A stretch of DNA of 14,135 bases, taken from positions 1-14,135 of the forward strand of contig VEQB01000022.1 of assembly GCA_018883485.1 (NCBI GenBank), given 5' to 3'. The notes under the pieces were generated by a model. That model was given only the letters and a program-made list of their open reading frames with translations, was not told the DNA's origin and ran no database searches. The stretch comes from Bacteroidota bacterium. Its GTDB lineage: Bacteria; Bacteroidota; Bacteroidia; UKL13-3. Shown piece by piece: positions 1 through 8,116 of the stretch (position 1 is its first letter; every line of letters begins with the position of its first letter). The position numbers were made by a program, and so were the translations under genes.

Positions 1-1178
1 CCATACACCATAGCGGTGAAACCCACACTGGGGTCGCCAATGAGCTGGCGGTATTTTCCCTGAAGACCAATAGTCTCAAATTCCATTTTAAGTAAGTCTT
101 CGGAGTTTACCACAATACCTGTTTCATCATCGGTGCCGTTTAAAGTTTTTTTTTGAGCAAATAAATTATCGTTTACTATTCCCATCAGGCCGTTGAGCTG
201 TGCCTTATTAATAAAAAGGGTTTTGGTTTCTCCTTCAATATAAGATTTAAGGGTAATAAAAGCCTCGTTGAGTTTATCAGCGTATTTGTCCTGGCGTGTT
301 ATTTTGCCTTGGTCAACAGATTTTTTTATGCGGGCAAACAACTTTTCGGCTTTGTCTTTAATATCCGATTTGCCATTCAGGGCCACAAAGGCTTTGAGCA
401 AAGCAATAGAAAGCATTCCTTCTTGTGAGCCAGCAATCTCTAAATACCGCTTTAGGTTTTTTGAATCAATTTTAATTTCAGCCATATCGCCCATTTTCTC
501 ATAGCAGGTAATCAGCTGCTTTTGCATCAGCTCAATTTCTTTGGCGTAGGCAGAATCCTTTCCAATACGCTTTTCTAATATGGCTTTTTGCAAACTATGA
601 ATAAGAGTCAAAACTTGTGCTTGAGATTTTACCTTTCCGTGCATAGCCGCGTAACGCTTAATAAAGGTCACATCCGAATCAATTAATTCAACTTGCTCGG
701 AATCTATGGATTCTACCTCTTCACTTGTTTGGACGTTAACCAGGATCATTTCGTTTTCTTCAATAAAACGCTTTGCCTGAGAAACGTTATCAAACTTTTC
801 ATTTGCGAAAATTTGGTCTTTGGTTACATCCCAAACAATAAGCTTTTTAGAGCCAGCCGAAGCCTTGCGAATTTCAACGCGAAGCCCTTTGTAATTTAGC
901 GTTTTATCCTTTGATGATTTAGAATTTGGAGCTGCCTTTGGCTTTGCCGCCTTTTCTTTGGTATGCTTAGATTTAGCTGTAGTATTTGCTGCCAAATACC
1001 CATTGAGCTTCTCCAAATAAGCATCTACAACGCGCTTGATGTTTTCATTGGAATGGTACATGGAAAAGTTGTTTTGCGAGGCCCCCGACATTAAATTATG
1101 GCCTTTGGCAAGAGCCTCTGGCATGGCGCTCCAATTAATAGAAGCTGCTTCTGATTGGTAGTTGTTTATGCTAATCAT
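1..1178 (-). CDS. Large mobile-element protein, probably leading into a RecA-like ATPase domain (3' part outside window)
   Basis: The minus-strand frame is open from an ATG at 1178 to the window edge (392 complete codons), so only the N-terminal part is seen. The order is an N-terminal region with the element SINWSAMPEALAKGH, a Lys/Ala/Ser-rich linker (about residues 72-93), a small alpha/beta segment starting LNYKGLRVEIRKAS, then a long helical region with DVTFIKRYAAMHGK and LQKAILEKRIGKDSAYAKEI. The last visible residues read IGDPSVGFTAMVYG. From memory, Bacteroidetes mobile-element proteins with this architecture continue there into a Walker A (P-loop) motif, so I infer a RecA-like ATPase domain just past the edge. 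The ATP-binding residues themselves are not in the window. It starts 3 bases after the helicase stop, so it is probably co-transcribed and works with that module in DNA handling. The family resemblance is recalled, not searched. Confidence 0.72.
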   Translation of the reverse strand, partial: MISINNYQSEAASINWSAMPEALAKGHNLMSGASQNNFSMYHSNENIKRVVDAYLEKLNGYLAANTTAKSKHTKEKAAKPKAAPNSKSSKDKTLNYKGLRVEIRKASAGSKKLIVWDVTKDQIFANEKFDNVSQAKRFIEENEMILVNVQTSEEVESIDSEQVELIDSDVTFIKRYAAMHGKVKSQAQVLTLIHSLQKAILEKRIGKDSAYAKEIELMQKQLITCYEKMGDMAEIKIDSKNLKRYLEIAGSQEGMLSIALLKAFVALNGKSDIKDKAEKLFARIKKSVDQGKITRQDKYADKLNEAFITLKSYIEGETKTLFINKAQLNGLMGIVNDNLFAQKKTLNGTDDETGIVVNSEDLLKMEFETIGLQGKYRQLIGDPSVGFTAMVY

Positions 1179-1181
1179 TTC

Positions 1182-4100
1182 TTAAAAGGATAATAGTTCT
1201 AATTCAAGTTCTAAGGCCAGTGCTTCAAGCTCCAGCTCATTTATGTTTTGGTCGGGCAACGGAGAAACCACTCCAGTGGCGGCTCGATACTCCAATAAGT
1301 AATTCAAACGGTTAAATTCCTCGGCCCTGCTTTCGGCTGATCTGCCTTCTACCTGAAGGGCAGATTTCTTTTGTTCAATCATGGTGCGTAACTCGGCCCA
1401 TTTTGGTGAGTTTGATTCACCTTTAAAAAGCTCTGCTTGTTCTATGATAGCCACTTTTTCTGCTTCATATTGTGCTATTACAGGAGTTAAGTCGCTAGAA
1501 AGTGAATAGCCTTTAGGTTTAAGCAAGGTGCGCTCTGTTTTTCGAACCTTACTCACATACTCTTTAAAATAATTTAGGTAATAGCGGTTAGAAAAGAAGA
1601 TGCCCAAAACGGTATAAGAGCTCTCAATTTTTCTTCCAATGGCCAGAATGTCTTTGTCTTCCAGGCCCGAGCTGTTAAGCACGGCCTCAATATCTTCTTT
1701 CAGCTCTTTGGCCTTTTTAAACTGTTTGGCGCTGCTATCTGCTTCATCATTTACTTGGTTAACTTGTTCCAAGAACTTAGAACCCAATAAGCTTGTATAA
1801 AAGCTTCGGATGGTATCAAGCGAACGCTCTTTATAATTCTTGTAATCTTCAATATCGCGTTTTACTTCAGCTAAGGTTTCAATGGCCGAACTCACTTTCC
1901 TAAACTCTCGGTTCAATTCTTCTTTAGCCTGGTCAAAGAACATTTTCACCAAGCGGTCCACATCGGTAATTAGAGCCAGTTTAATTTCCTCCGGATCCAT
2001 GCTTTCTAAATCCAACACATTGCCTCGGTCTCCCCTAAACCAAATGTCATTGATGCGTGAGGTCTTTTCTTCGAGCTTTTGAAACACAAACACATCCATA
2101 GAATCTTGCACCAACGGCATCACAATCCGCACATAAGAAAACTGGTTTCCTTGTCGCCAAATACGACCTTCAAGCTGACGAATGTCTGTAGGATTCCACT
2201 CGGGATAACAATTATAAATTACCGTCCCGCGCTTTTGCAGGTCAATTCCTTCGCGAATGGTAGCCGTACCAATAATGATTTTAACTACGCCATCCAGGAA
2301 TGCCTCTTTGATGGTTTCTTTGCGGGTATCATTAATCTCAGAAGAGATAATTTCTACTTCATCCACCTTTACGCGGTCATACATTACACCCCGTTGGTAG
2401 CCGATTTCGTTTTCGAGGTACTCTTTAATCAAAGGAAAAAATAGTTTACCACGGTTCATGTATATTACCTGACCACTTGCCGTTTCACCATGGGTTTCAT
2501 GCCAAGTTTTTACCGAGCGTATGCACTCCATAACATATTCAATCTTTGGAGATTGCTGCACAAAATCGTTGGCACTTTCGGGAGTCCCTTTCAATAAATA
2601 GGGAGATAAGGCATTATCCAAGCTATAAGCCAGGGCACGAAACAAATTGCCCATGTCGAGTTTTCCCTTGGTAGAGTTTTTTGCCATAGCCACAATACCA
2701 TTTTGGTTCTCACGCTGGCGGGCAGTCATGTTAATGTAAGTAAGCACTTGCTTGTCTTGTGGCAAGCGCTCCTTGGTATTTTCAAAGTTGTAAAGCAGCG
2801 GCAGGTTAATCTTTTTAGGGCGAACCACACCAGCCTCTTCACCAGTTTTATAAAGGATATGGTTATAAATTAACTTTTGCAAAATCCTTCGGTTGGTAAA
2901 GGACTTAATCACTTCCTTTTCTACAATTTCTTCTTTGTAATTGGCTGTCCACTCCACAGTTGGCAGAACAAATAAATCAAAGAAAGTATCTAGGTTCACA
3001 ATGCCATTATCGCGTAAAGAATCGTATGCCACCAAAGAAAGCATAGAGTAAATTTCCAATGGAGAATTTGAAAATGGTGTAGCAGTTAACAACATGGTAT
3101 TCCTGCCAAACTTTCGCTGGATAAAGGATAGGATCAAAAAGGCCTTTTGACCAGTTTCAGAAACCGCCGATTGAATATTGTAGCGCTTGTTTCCATCCTC
3201 ATCACTCTTCACCTGGCTAAATACATTTTTGCATCGGTGGGCTTCATCTACCACGGCATAATCAAAACCTAAAATATCAATATCGGCAATGGAGTTTTTC
3301 TGACCCACGCCAATCATTTCGCGAAACTTCTGGTACTCGATTTCTTTATCACGAGAAGATTTCTCACGGCTCTGACCTAAGATGTTTACTAGCTCAGTAA
3401 AGAGTTCGTCTGAAACCGACTCTCCAAAACCAAGGCGTTTAAAGCCTTCATAAGTAACCATGGTGATAGAACGCTCAGGTACGGCTTGATCCAAACGAAT
3501 CTTGCCAACAATATCGGTTCCAAGGTTAAACCAATCGTTAAGTGTAATGCCAGTATGAGATAACACACCTGAAACAAACTCACCCGATTTTTTATCGGTA
3601 AAGCCTATGATTTCATTCATCCACTTTTTGTAAGTAGGCTTTGGAACCACAATAATTGGGCGCTTGCACTTGCCTGAATATAGGTTGTGCGCAAGGTTTA
3701 CAATAGCAGTCATGGTTTTACCCACACCTACATCAAAGGCATTAATGCCTGATCCCATGGCTTCCATAAAAGCCACTCCTTCGCGTTGTATATCGGTAAT
3801 TTGCAGAATACCCGATTTAAAGCGAGCTGAACATTCGAATCCAATAGGTACTTTGGAATAGTTAATGTCGGATTGGCCGTTATACATTCTATTCCAGGAC
3901 AGGTCCAATTTCATTTGGTCTTCATGTGTTGGGACTTCATGTAAAAAGCGAGAGAACAAACTCTCACCCTCAATACGTGCATTGGCTCTAAGTTCTGCTT
4001 TTTCTTCTTTGCTTAACTTATCGTCTCGCAAAGGGCGATTGGCTAAATAATAATCGGCTATGTCAATAGCAGAACTTTTTACAAAATCAGTATCGGCATT

Positions 4101-4853
4101 AAGGGTATAGAGCCATTTTACAAACACTTGCTGTAGGGTATAGCGCGTTTCGGAATCAAAGCGGATATTAATTTTCTCACGCTCTTTTTTGCGTTCAACC
4201 TTACCATTTACTTTTTTGAGTTCCTCTGCATTTTCTAGGTCCATAAACTCCTCACGTACCTGGCTCACAAAAAACAAATTCACATCTACGGCAAAATCAG
4301 AAATGGCTGTAATGATAGGCCTTTCCTTTGGGTCGGCATTGGTAACAGAAAGTAATTCTGGCTTTGCTTTTTCCAATATTTGGAGGTGTGTTTCGTACAC
4401 CTCAACGCCAAATAATCTTTCTATTTCGGCACGGTCTTGTTCCAATTGGGTAAGCCTATCATAGATGTTTCCGTAGGTATAAATTGGAAATGGCAATAGC
4501 TCGCCAGCATGGTAAAACAAAGCTCCCGCGTTAACCAATTCAAACAATTCATTTTCTAATTGCTTACCAGTTGATTTCATATAAAAGGATTGCCAACCAC
4601 TCATGGCTACGCCCAATTTGCGCTTATACCATACCCAAGCGCGTATTTCAGCCTCGGTTATTCCTTTGTTGTATTTGGCAACAACTTCTGCAAAAGACAA
4701 GGTTTTTCCTTCGGCATCACCAAGACCAGAAAGCTCTTTGGATTGCGAGAGTACCCTTCCAATAATATCCGATTGATTGTTTAACTGCAACTCAGTATAG
4801 GTGTTTAATGCACCTAAACCACTAATATTTTCTATTCCTTGTAAGTAGCTCAT
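1182..4853 (-). CDS. SNF2-like superfamily 2 DNA helicase/translocase, 1223 aa
   Basis: This is an ATP-dependent DNA translocase of the SNF2 type. Visible motifs are: motif I FDVGVGKT near residue 375, in the SNF2 style of DEMGLGKT; IIVVPKPTYKKW after it (motif Ia region); DEAH in VVDEAHRCKN near residue 536; motif III MLLTATPFSNSPLEI near residue 589; and in the second RecA fold IIIGTATIREGIDLQ (motif V) and QLEGRIWRQGN (motif VI) near residue 893. A coiled-coil-rich region follows from about residue 968. The protein ends in a striking Leu/Glu tail, ELELEALALELELELLSF. The roughly 360-residue N-terminal extension has no domain I can name. The ATG overlaps the upstream gene's stop as ATGA. 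Related helicases are common on Bacteroidetes plasmids, ICEs and phages, often beside or fused to N6-adenine methylases as here. A replication, repair or anti-restriction role is inference. Confidence 0.93.
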   Translation of the reverse strand: MSYLQGIENISGLGALNTYTELQLNNQSDIIGRVLSQSKELSGLGDAEGKTLSFAEVVAKYNKGITEAEIRAWVWYKRKLGVAMSGWQSFYMKSTGKQLENELFELVNAGALFYHAGELLPFPIYTYGNIYDRLTQLEQDRAEIERLFGVEVYETHLQILEKAKPELLSVTNADPKERPIITAISDFAVDVNLFFVSQVREEFMDLENAEELKKVNGKVERKKEREKINIRFDSETRYTLQQVFVKWLYTLNADTDFVKSSAIDIADYYLANRPLRDDKLSKEEKAELRANARIEGESLFSRFLHEVPTHEDQMKLDLSWNRMYNGQSDINYSKVPIGFECSARFKSGILQITDIQREGVAFMEAMGSGINAFDVGVGKTMTAIVNLAHNLYSGKCKRPIIVVPKPTYKKWMNEIIGFTDKKSGEFVSGVLSHTGITLNDWFNLGTDIVGKIRLDQAVPERSITMVTYEGFKRLGFGESVSDELFTELVNILGQSREKSSRDKEIEYQKFREMIGVGQKNSIADIDILGFDYAVVDEAHRCKNVFSQVKSDEDGNKRYNIQSAVSETGQKAFLILSFIQRKFGRNTMLLTATPFSNSPLEIYSMLSLVAYDSLRDNGIVNLDTFFDLFVLPTVEWTANYKEEIVEKEVIKSFTNRRILQKLIYNHILYKTGEEAGVVRPKKINLPLLYNFENTKERLPQDKQVLTYINMTARQRENQNGIVAMAKNSTKGKLDMGNLFRALAYSLDNALSPYLLKGTPESANDFVQQSPKIEYVMECIRSVKTWHETHGETASGQVIYMNRGKLFFPLIKEYLENEIGYQRGVMYDRVKVDEVEIISSEINDTRKETIKEAFLDGVVKIIIGTATIREGIDLQKRGTVIYNCYPEWNPTDIRQLEGRIWRQGNQFSYVRIVMPLVQDSMDVFVFQKLEEKTSRINDIWFRGDRGNVLDLESMDPEEIKLALITDVDRLVKMFFDQAKEELNREFRKVSSAIETLAEVKRDIEDYKNYKERSLDTIRSFYTSLLGSKFLEQVNQVNDEADSSAKQFKKAKELKEDIEAVLNSSGLEDKDILAIGRKIESSYTVLGIFFSNRYYLNYFKEYVSKVRKTERTLLKPKGYSLSSDLTPVIAQYEAEKVAIIEQAELFKGESNSPKWAELRTMIEQKKSALQVEGRSAESRAEEFNRLNYLLEYRAATGVVSPLPDQNINELELEALALELELELLSF
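1201..1226 (-). repeat. DNA copy 1 of shared C-terminal tail sequence
   Basis: This 26-base stretch at the 3' end of the helicase gene matches 4869-4894 at 23 of 26 positions. Both copies encode the tail core EALALELE followed by Leu or Phe, in the same frame and close to the stop codon. Confidence 0.8.
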
Positions 4854-5500
4854 AGCTGTTTTAATTGAAATTCTAATTCTAAAGCCAGTGCTTCCATTTC
4901 TAGGATGGATTCTGGGTTTTGAGGGTTTTGATGGGCTTGCATAAAGCTTAAAACATGTGTATTGGCATCCTCAATTTTTCGATAATTGATATTATCCAAG
5001 ATAAAATCTCCTTTGTGTGCTTGAAGATTAAAATCTAGTCCTTGACTATAAACTGTCACATGAAAATCACGGTAGCGATAGATAACTAGAAAATCTTGAT
5101 CACTTGGGTCAAAATAATCTACATACCATTCACCAGGTAAATCCAAGATAAGTTGTCCATTGCCTAAGGCATGTCCAAGAGTTTGTTCAATCAGTGGCCT
5201 ATCGCCCTCAATAGTGATAGGAAACTCGCGAGACGTTGAAATTTTCTCAATGCCACAGATTTTTTCAGGATGCATCGAAAACCAAGTATTAAAGGTACAT
5301 AGCTCGGTAAATGAAAGTGGGTCTTTTGAAAACTCTCTATCTTTCAAATACACCTCCACCATGGCTTTTTCATCTCTATCTGGCGGAAATACCCCATTGC
5401 GCATCAATGCAGCGTGCTGTGCTTTTGGGTCAACCTTAGTTAAGATATCCCTAAGCATAAACACCCTTGCGCGTTGATATTTCGGGTTAAGCCTGTCCAT
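4850..5500 (-). CDS. Unknown 216-aa protein of the helicase/methylase module
   Basis: I do not recognise a named family. The protein is soluble, with no signal peptide or membrane segment. A notable central block runs from FTELCTFNTWFSMHPEKICG (about residues 64-83) to STSREFPITIEG (88-99). I recall similar NTWF.xHPEK blocks in large Bacteroidetes mobile-element proteins linked to helicases. A beta-rich stretch follows (GQLILDLPGEWYVDYFD), and the protein ends ILEMEALALELEFQLKQL. That tail repeats the tail of the helicase encoded next door. The ATG at 5500 shares one base with the RadC-like gene's stop (TGATG). A TTG one codon upstream (5503) is less likely. Its stop overlaps the helicase start as ATGA, so translation of the two is probably coupled. 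A partner or adaptor of the helicase is my best guess. Confidence 0.8.
   Translation of the reverse strand: MDRLNPKYQRARVFMLRDILTKVDPKAQHAALMRNGVFPPDRDEKAMVEVYLKDREFSKDPLSFTELCTFNTWFSMHPEKICGIEKISTSREFPITIEGDRPLIEQTLGHALGNGQLILDLPGEWYVDYFDPSDQDFLVIYRYRDFHVTVYSQGLDFNLQAHKGDFILDNINYRKIEDANTHVLSFMQAHQNPQNPESILEMEALALELEFQLKQL
4869..4894 (-). repeat. DNA copy 2 of shared C-terminal tail sequence
   Basis: This is the partner of 1201-1226 (23 of 26 bases the same). It encodes the EALALELEF tail of the 216-aa protein. All three differences are compatible with keeping the encoded Leu/Glu pattern. Confidence 0.8.
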
Positions 5501-6258
5501 CAAATCATATCAAGGTCAGACTCTATCATAGGAATAATGGCCGCAGGAACCAGTTGTGTTTTTAGCATTCGCTCAATTACCATTTTCTCTACTGCCCCAT
5601 AACCTTCTTCGGTGTTTAGCATATTGTAGAGGTTTGGAGAGTTGGCTGGAGTTACTTTTTTTAGCTGAAGCAAAATTTCTTTTCTAAGCGCATTTACTAA
5701 ATCTTCATTTTCGGTTTGAACAGAACCCAATGATACTTCCATTTTTTCTGCAAAAGAGTAATAGCCGTTTCGCGTAATGATTAAATGGTCTACCAGGGCA
5801 ATTCCAAATAGCTTAAGGGCTGCTTTTATGTTTCTGGTTAAATTGCGGTCAGCATCTGACGGTTTTAAGTTTCCACTAGGATGATTATGAGAAATAATCA
5901 CTGATTTTGCAAGTGTTTTTAGTGCCACAGCAGAAACAATTTCAATATCTACTAAGGTGGCATTTATAGATCCAGTAGAGTGATGGTAATACCCAATAAT
6001 TTTATTGGATTGGTTTAGATATATAGCAATGAAATGTTCTTGCACCTCAATACCAGATAAAATGCGCTCTTTGATGAATTGATATACATCTTCTGAGCTG
6101 TTGACTTGGCCAAAGAAATAGGCTTCTTGGTTAAAGGTTACTTCTATTTCACGCACCTTAAATTCTGCATCTAAGGCATCTATTTTAGCTTCCAGATCAA
6201 AGAAATCATTTTTGTCAAAAACTACTTCTGGACTAATTGTATTTTTAGGATAAATCAT
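5500..6258 (-). CDS. RadC-like JAB/JAMM-domain protein
   Basis: This is a RadC-type protein with a JAB/MPN fold. The metal-binding signature is intact: SHNHPSGNLKPSDAD at residues 123-137 gives H124, H126, S134 and D137. It is preceded by YHHSTGSINATLVD, which matches the RadC G-T/S-x-N-A-x-x-V stretch, and followed by LVDHLIITRNGYYSF, also typical of RadC. The JAB domain spans about residues 50-172. The helix-hairpin-helix part of housekeeping RadC is missing, as is usual for plasmid and phage copies. About 80 C-terminal residues have no recognised domain. The biochemical role of RadC proteins is unsettled; mobile copies are often called DNA repair or anti-restriction proteins by context only. 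The ATG at 6258 lies 2 bases after the methylase stop, which fits one DNA-processing operon. Confidence 0.92.
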   Translation of the reverse strand: MIYPKNTISPEVVFDKNDFFDLEAKIDALDAEFKVREIEVTFNQEAYFFGQVNSSEDVYQFIKERILSGIEVQEHFIAIYLNQSNKIIGYYHHSTGSINATLVDIEIVSAVALKTLAKSVIISHNHPSGNLKPSDADRNLTRNIKAALKLFGIALVDHLIITRNGYYSFAEKMEVSLGSVQTENEDLVNALRKEILLQLKKVTPANSPNLYNMLNTEEGYGAVEKMVIERMLKTQLVPAAIIPMIESDLDMI

Positions 6259-6260
6259 AG

Positions 6261-7019
6261 CTATTTTCTTTTAAAAATTAAAATATCGGTTGGTACAGAA
6301 GTTGACTTAAAAACTGGTGGTAGGCGGTAGGCATCCACAAATGAGCAAAGCTTTTCAAGTTCCAATTTTTCACTTTGATAAGATATTCCGTTACGTAAAA
6401 AGTTTGAGCCTGTTATATACACTAACAATCCTCCACTATGCAGCATTTGCAAGCCTTGATACATAAAAAATAATTCTATTTGATGCATCTTAGGTTTAGT
6501 AAAGTAACTAGAGTATTTGTTCTTATATTTACCATAAGGAGGGTTTCCAATTACCAGTGAGTAAGGATAACCTGGTAACCAAGTGATTTTACCTTTTAAT
6601 TTTGTGCTAAACCTAGGTGGTTCTAAAAAGGCTGTTTCAAAATAGCCATCATAAAGATTGGCCTCTGGGTAAAGAATTTGTGCAATTCTTTTGGCAATAG
6701 GGCTAATCTCAAACCCTGTACACTTGCTTTTGTCTGGCGCATAAGCTAGCATTTTTCCTGTTCCCATGGCTGGCTCTAAAACTGTACCGTTTGGTTTGAA
6801 CCCATATCGGTAAGCTAACTTCCACATGAGCTCACAAACGTAATCAGGTGTATAAAACTCATAAAGAATACCTTCGCCAGTTGCACCTTTTGAACCAAGA
6901 CCTCCAGCTCCTTCGTATAAGGAAATCATGCGCTTGTCGGCATCCGTAAATGGCTTGGCTTCCTTATCCCTTTGGAGGATAAGTGTTTCTATTTCCTTAT
7001 TTAATTTGAGCTGGTTCAA
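6261..7019 (-). CDS. N6-adenine DNA methyltransferase, 252 aa
   Basis: The enzyme transfers a methyl group from S-adenosylmethionine to adenine N6 in DNA. The SAM-binding motif I is LEPAMGTGKML (residues 81-91), preceded by YEFYTPDYV (53-61) as in HsdM-like enzymes. The catalytic motif IV is NPPY (159-162). The C-terminal half ends YRLPPVFKSTSVPTDILIFKRK, a form typical of solitary mobile-element methylases. There is no separate target-recognition domain. The start is TTG at 7019: this frame has a stop (TAA) two codons upstream, and the next Met (residue 31) would cut into FTDADKRMISLYEGAGGL, which fits the conserved segment ahead of motif I. No restriction endonuclease lies nearby, so self-protection against host restriction, or a regulatory mark, is more likely than a restriction-modification system. 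In related elements this domain is often fused to the helicase; here they are separate genes. Confidence 0.92.
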   Translation of the reverse strand: MNQLKLNKEIETLILQRDKEAKPFTDADKRMISLYEGAGGLGSKGATGEGILYEFYTPDYVCELMWKLAYRYGFKPNGTVLEPAMGTGKMLAYAPDKSKCTGFEISPIAKRIAQILYPEANLYDGYFETAFLEPPRFSTKLKGKITWLPGYPYSLVIGNPPYGKYKNKYSSYFTKPKMHQIELFFMYQGLQMLHSGGLLVYITGSNFLRNGISYQSEKLELEKLCSFVDAYRLPPVFKSTSVPTDILIFKRK

Positions 7020-7022
7020 GGT

Positions 7023-7631
7023 TTACTTGGCTTGAATGGTTATGACTTGTTGGTAGGTAATGTTGGAATATGGATTAGATAACTGCGCACGTTGTTGCAA
7101 TTTTCTTTTAGAGAAAATCCAAAGCCAGGGTCTAAACCGATCACCTTTATAAACTACCTGAAAAAGTGTATCTGTTAAATTAAGTTGGACGCTTTGAGAA
7201 TCACCAATAGCCATACCACTTAAGCTTAACCAGGGGTCTTGGTATTTAAAGATTTTAACAGGAATGGTATCATAAAGTATGCTGTCATGAATGTGCGTAA
7301 TCACATTCCTTTGATGTGTGAAACCAATTCCAGAAACCTTACTAACCCTTGATGGAGCAACTCCTAAAGCCTTTATGCCAGCTATGGTTTTTGGGAATAA
7401 TTCTTTGAGTTCACTTAATTGAAGGTTGAGCACATCACCTTTGGCAATGAGCTTTCCGTTTTCCGATTTCAGGTAAGTAATAGCTCCACCTAGAGAATCC
7501 AAAGTATGAGCCATTCGCGCTTTTTCGGCTCTTAGGTGTTTATTGCTTTTCCAAAATATCCATAGGGCCAGGGTAAGCATAGCCAGGAGGAACATTTTTA
7601 TCAGATTTAGTCGAGTGTTTAGATTTTTCAT
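7023..7631 (-). CDS. Membrane-anchored DUF6549-like protein, candidate spanin/Rz-like lysis protein
   Basis: The 202-aa protein has a short positive N-terminus, one membrane helix (about residues 13-28, LLAMLTLALWIFW), then a helical heptad-like stretch (31-75) and a beta-rich periplasmic domain. The elements ITYLKSENGKLIAKG, LKELFPKTIAGIKALGV, HDSILYDTIPVKIF, YQDPWLSLSG and FRPWLWIFSKRK follow the pattern I remember for DUF6549 proteins of Bacteroidetes phages. That family is usually found next to holin and lysis genes and proposed to act like an i-spanin. The 5' 92 bases overlap the 3' end of the upstream holin-like gene in another frame, as Rz-type genes often overlap their neighbours. Family assignment is from memory; the lysis role is inferred from the membrane topology and from the neighbours. 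Confidence 0.78.
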   Translation of the reverse strand: MKNLNTRLNLIKMFLLAMLTLALWIFWKSNKHLRAEKARMAHTLDSLGGAITYLKSENGKLIAKGDVLNLQLSELKELFPKTIAGIKALGVAPSRVSKVSGIGFTHQRNVITHIHDSILYDTIPVKIFKYQDPWLSLSGMAIGDSQSVQLNLTDTLFQVVYKGDRFRPWLWIFSKRKLQQRAQLSNPYSNITYQQVITIQAK

Positions 7632-7809
7632 TTGGGTAATAAGTTGGACGAGTTGTTTGAGACCAGATATAGGTTGATAATACGGTCATAATGCCAGCAA
7701 TACCTGCGGTAGCAACGGTTTCTAATTTTAAAAAGATAGAGACAAGGGTAACAACTGCAAGAAATAGGGCAGCTGCTAATGTTAGTTTGTAGCGTGTGTG
7801 AGGTTTCAT
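7540..7809 (-). CDS. Two-transmembrane holin-like protein, 89 aa
   Basis: This small protein has two predicted membrane helices (about residues 9-27 and 31-50) separated by a short loop (KLET). A charged, proline-rich, hydrophilic tail of 39 residues follows (PTYYPNEKSKHSTKSDK and onward). Size and topology fit class II holins, which make inner-membrane holes for endolysin release. Holins share no universal motif, so the assignment rests on topology and on its place just before the spanin-like gene and downstream of a glucosaminidase gene. The last 92 bases also encode the start of the spanin-like protein in another frame, so the hydrophilic tail may be shaped by that double coding. It starts at ATG 7809 behind an A-rich leader without a Shine-Dalgarno sequence. 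Confidence 0.68.
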   Translation of the reverse strand: MKPHTRYKLTLAAALFLAVVTLVSIFLKLETVATAGIAGIMTVLSTYIWSQTTRPTYYPNEKSKHSTKSDKNVPPGYAYPGPMDILEKQ

Positions 7810-7819
7810 TTTGTTGTTA

Positions 7820-8107
7820 TTAAATTTTGCTGGGTGTTGGCTCTTGCCACTGCCCCTCCTGAAATTTTTGGAGGCTCAATACCTCGGTATTTAATCCTGG
7901 TCCTAATCTTAAGTCTCCTTCGGAATAAAGATTGTTTTGATCTTTTAACCAGTATAAGTAGAGTCCTTCCATTCGCATACAGACAAACGGTTCTGGATTT
8001 TCAGGAATGAAATTTACTGGAGAGGTGAATGACTTCACCCCTCCAATATTTTGTTCAGTTGAGGTATCAACTGCCCCATCTACTTGTTTAGCTGAAATGG
8101 TTTCCAT
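7820..8107 (-). CDS. Small fibre/spike-like protein, 95 aa
   Basis: The start is taken at ATG 8107 (METISAKQVDGAV); an upstream TTG at 8113 in the same frame is less likely. The N-terminal pattern KQVDGAVDTSTEQNIGGVKS is what one sees at repeat boundaries of phage tail-fibre proteins (VDxxxEQxIxGxKxF). The rest is short beta strands (FVCMRMEGLYLYWLKD, GDLRLGPGLNTEVLSL) with no catalytic motif. It follows the longer stalk protein by 9 bases, and both carry a similar N-terminal K-Q-V-D element, which suggests that they belong to the same receptor-binding or spike assembly. It is too short to be a complete fibre; it may be a tip, a chaperone or a small subunit. There is no signal peptide or membrane segment. 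Confidence 0.7.
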   Translation of the reverse strand: METISAKQVDGAVDTSTEQNIGGVKSFTSPVNFIPENPEPFVCMRMEGLYLYWLKDQNNLYSEGDLRLGPGLNTEVLSLQKFQEGQWQEPTPSKI

Positions 8108-8116
8108 TAACAAGTA

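Noticed and set aside
268..899. Two short plus-strand frames opposite the partial left gene
   Set aside because: The minus strand has one uninterrupted 392-codon frame here with a plausible protein; the plus frames are shadows.
2079..2444. 121-aa plus-strand open frame
   Set aside because: It lies wholly antisense to conserved helicase motifs V and VI; the His/Asn-rich product looks like a shadow translation.
5160..5477. 105-aa plus-strand open frame
   Set aside because: Antisense to the 216-aa protein, which has ATGA/TGATG coupling on both sides and is clearly the real gene.
6261..7019. Complete restriction-modification system
   Set aside because: Only the methylase is present; neither an endonuclease nor a specificity subunit is recognisable in the window.
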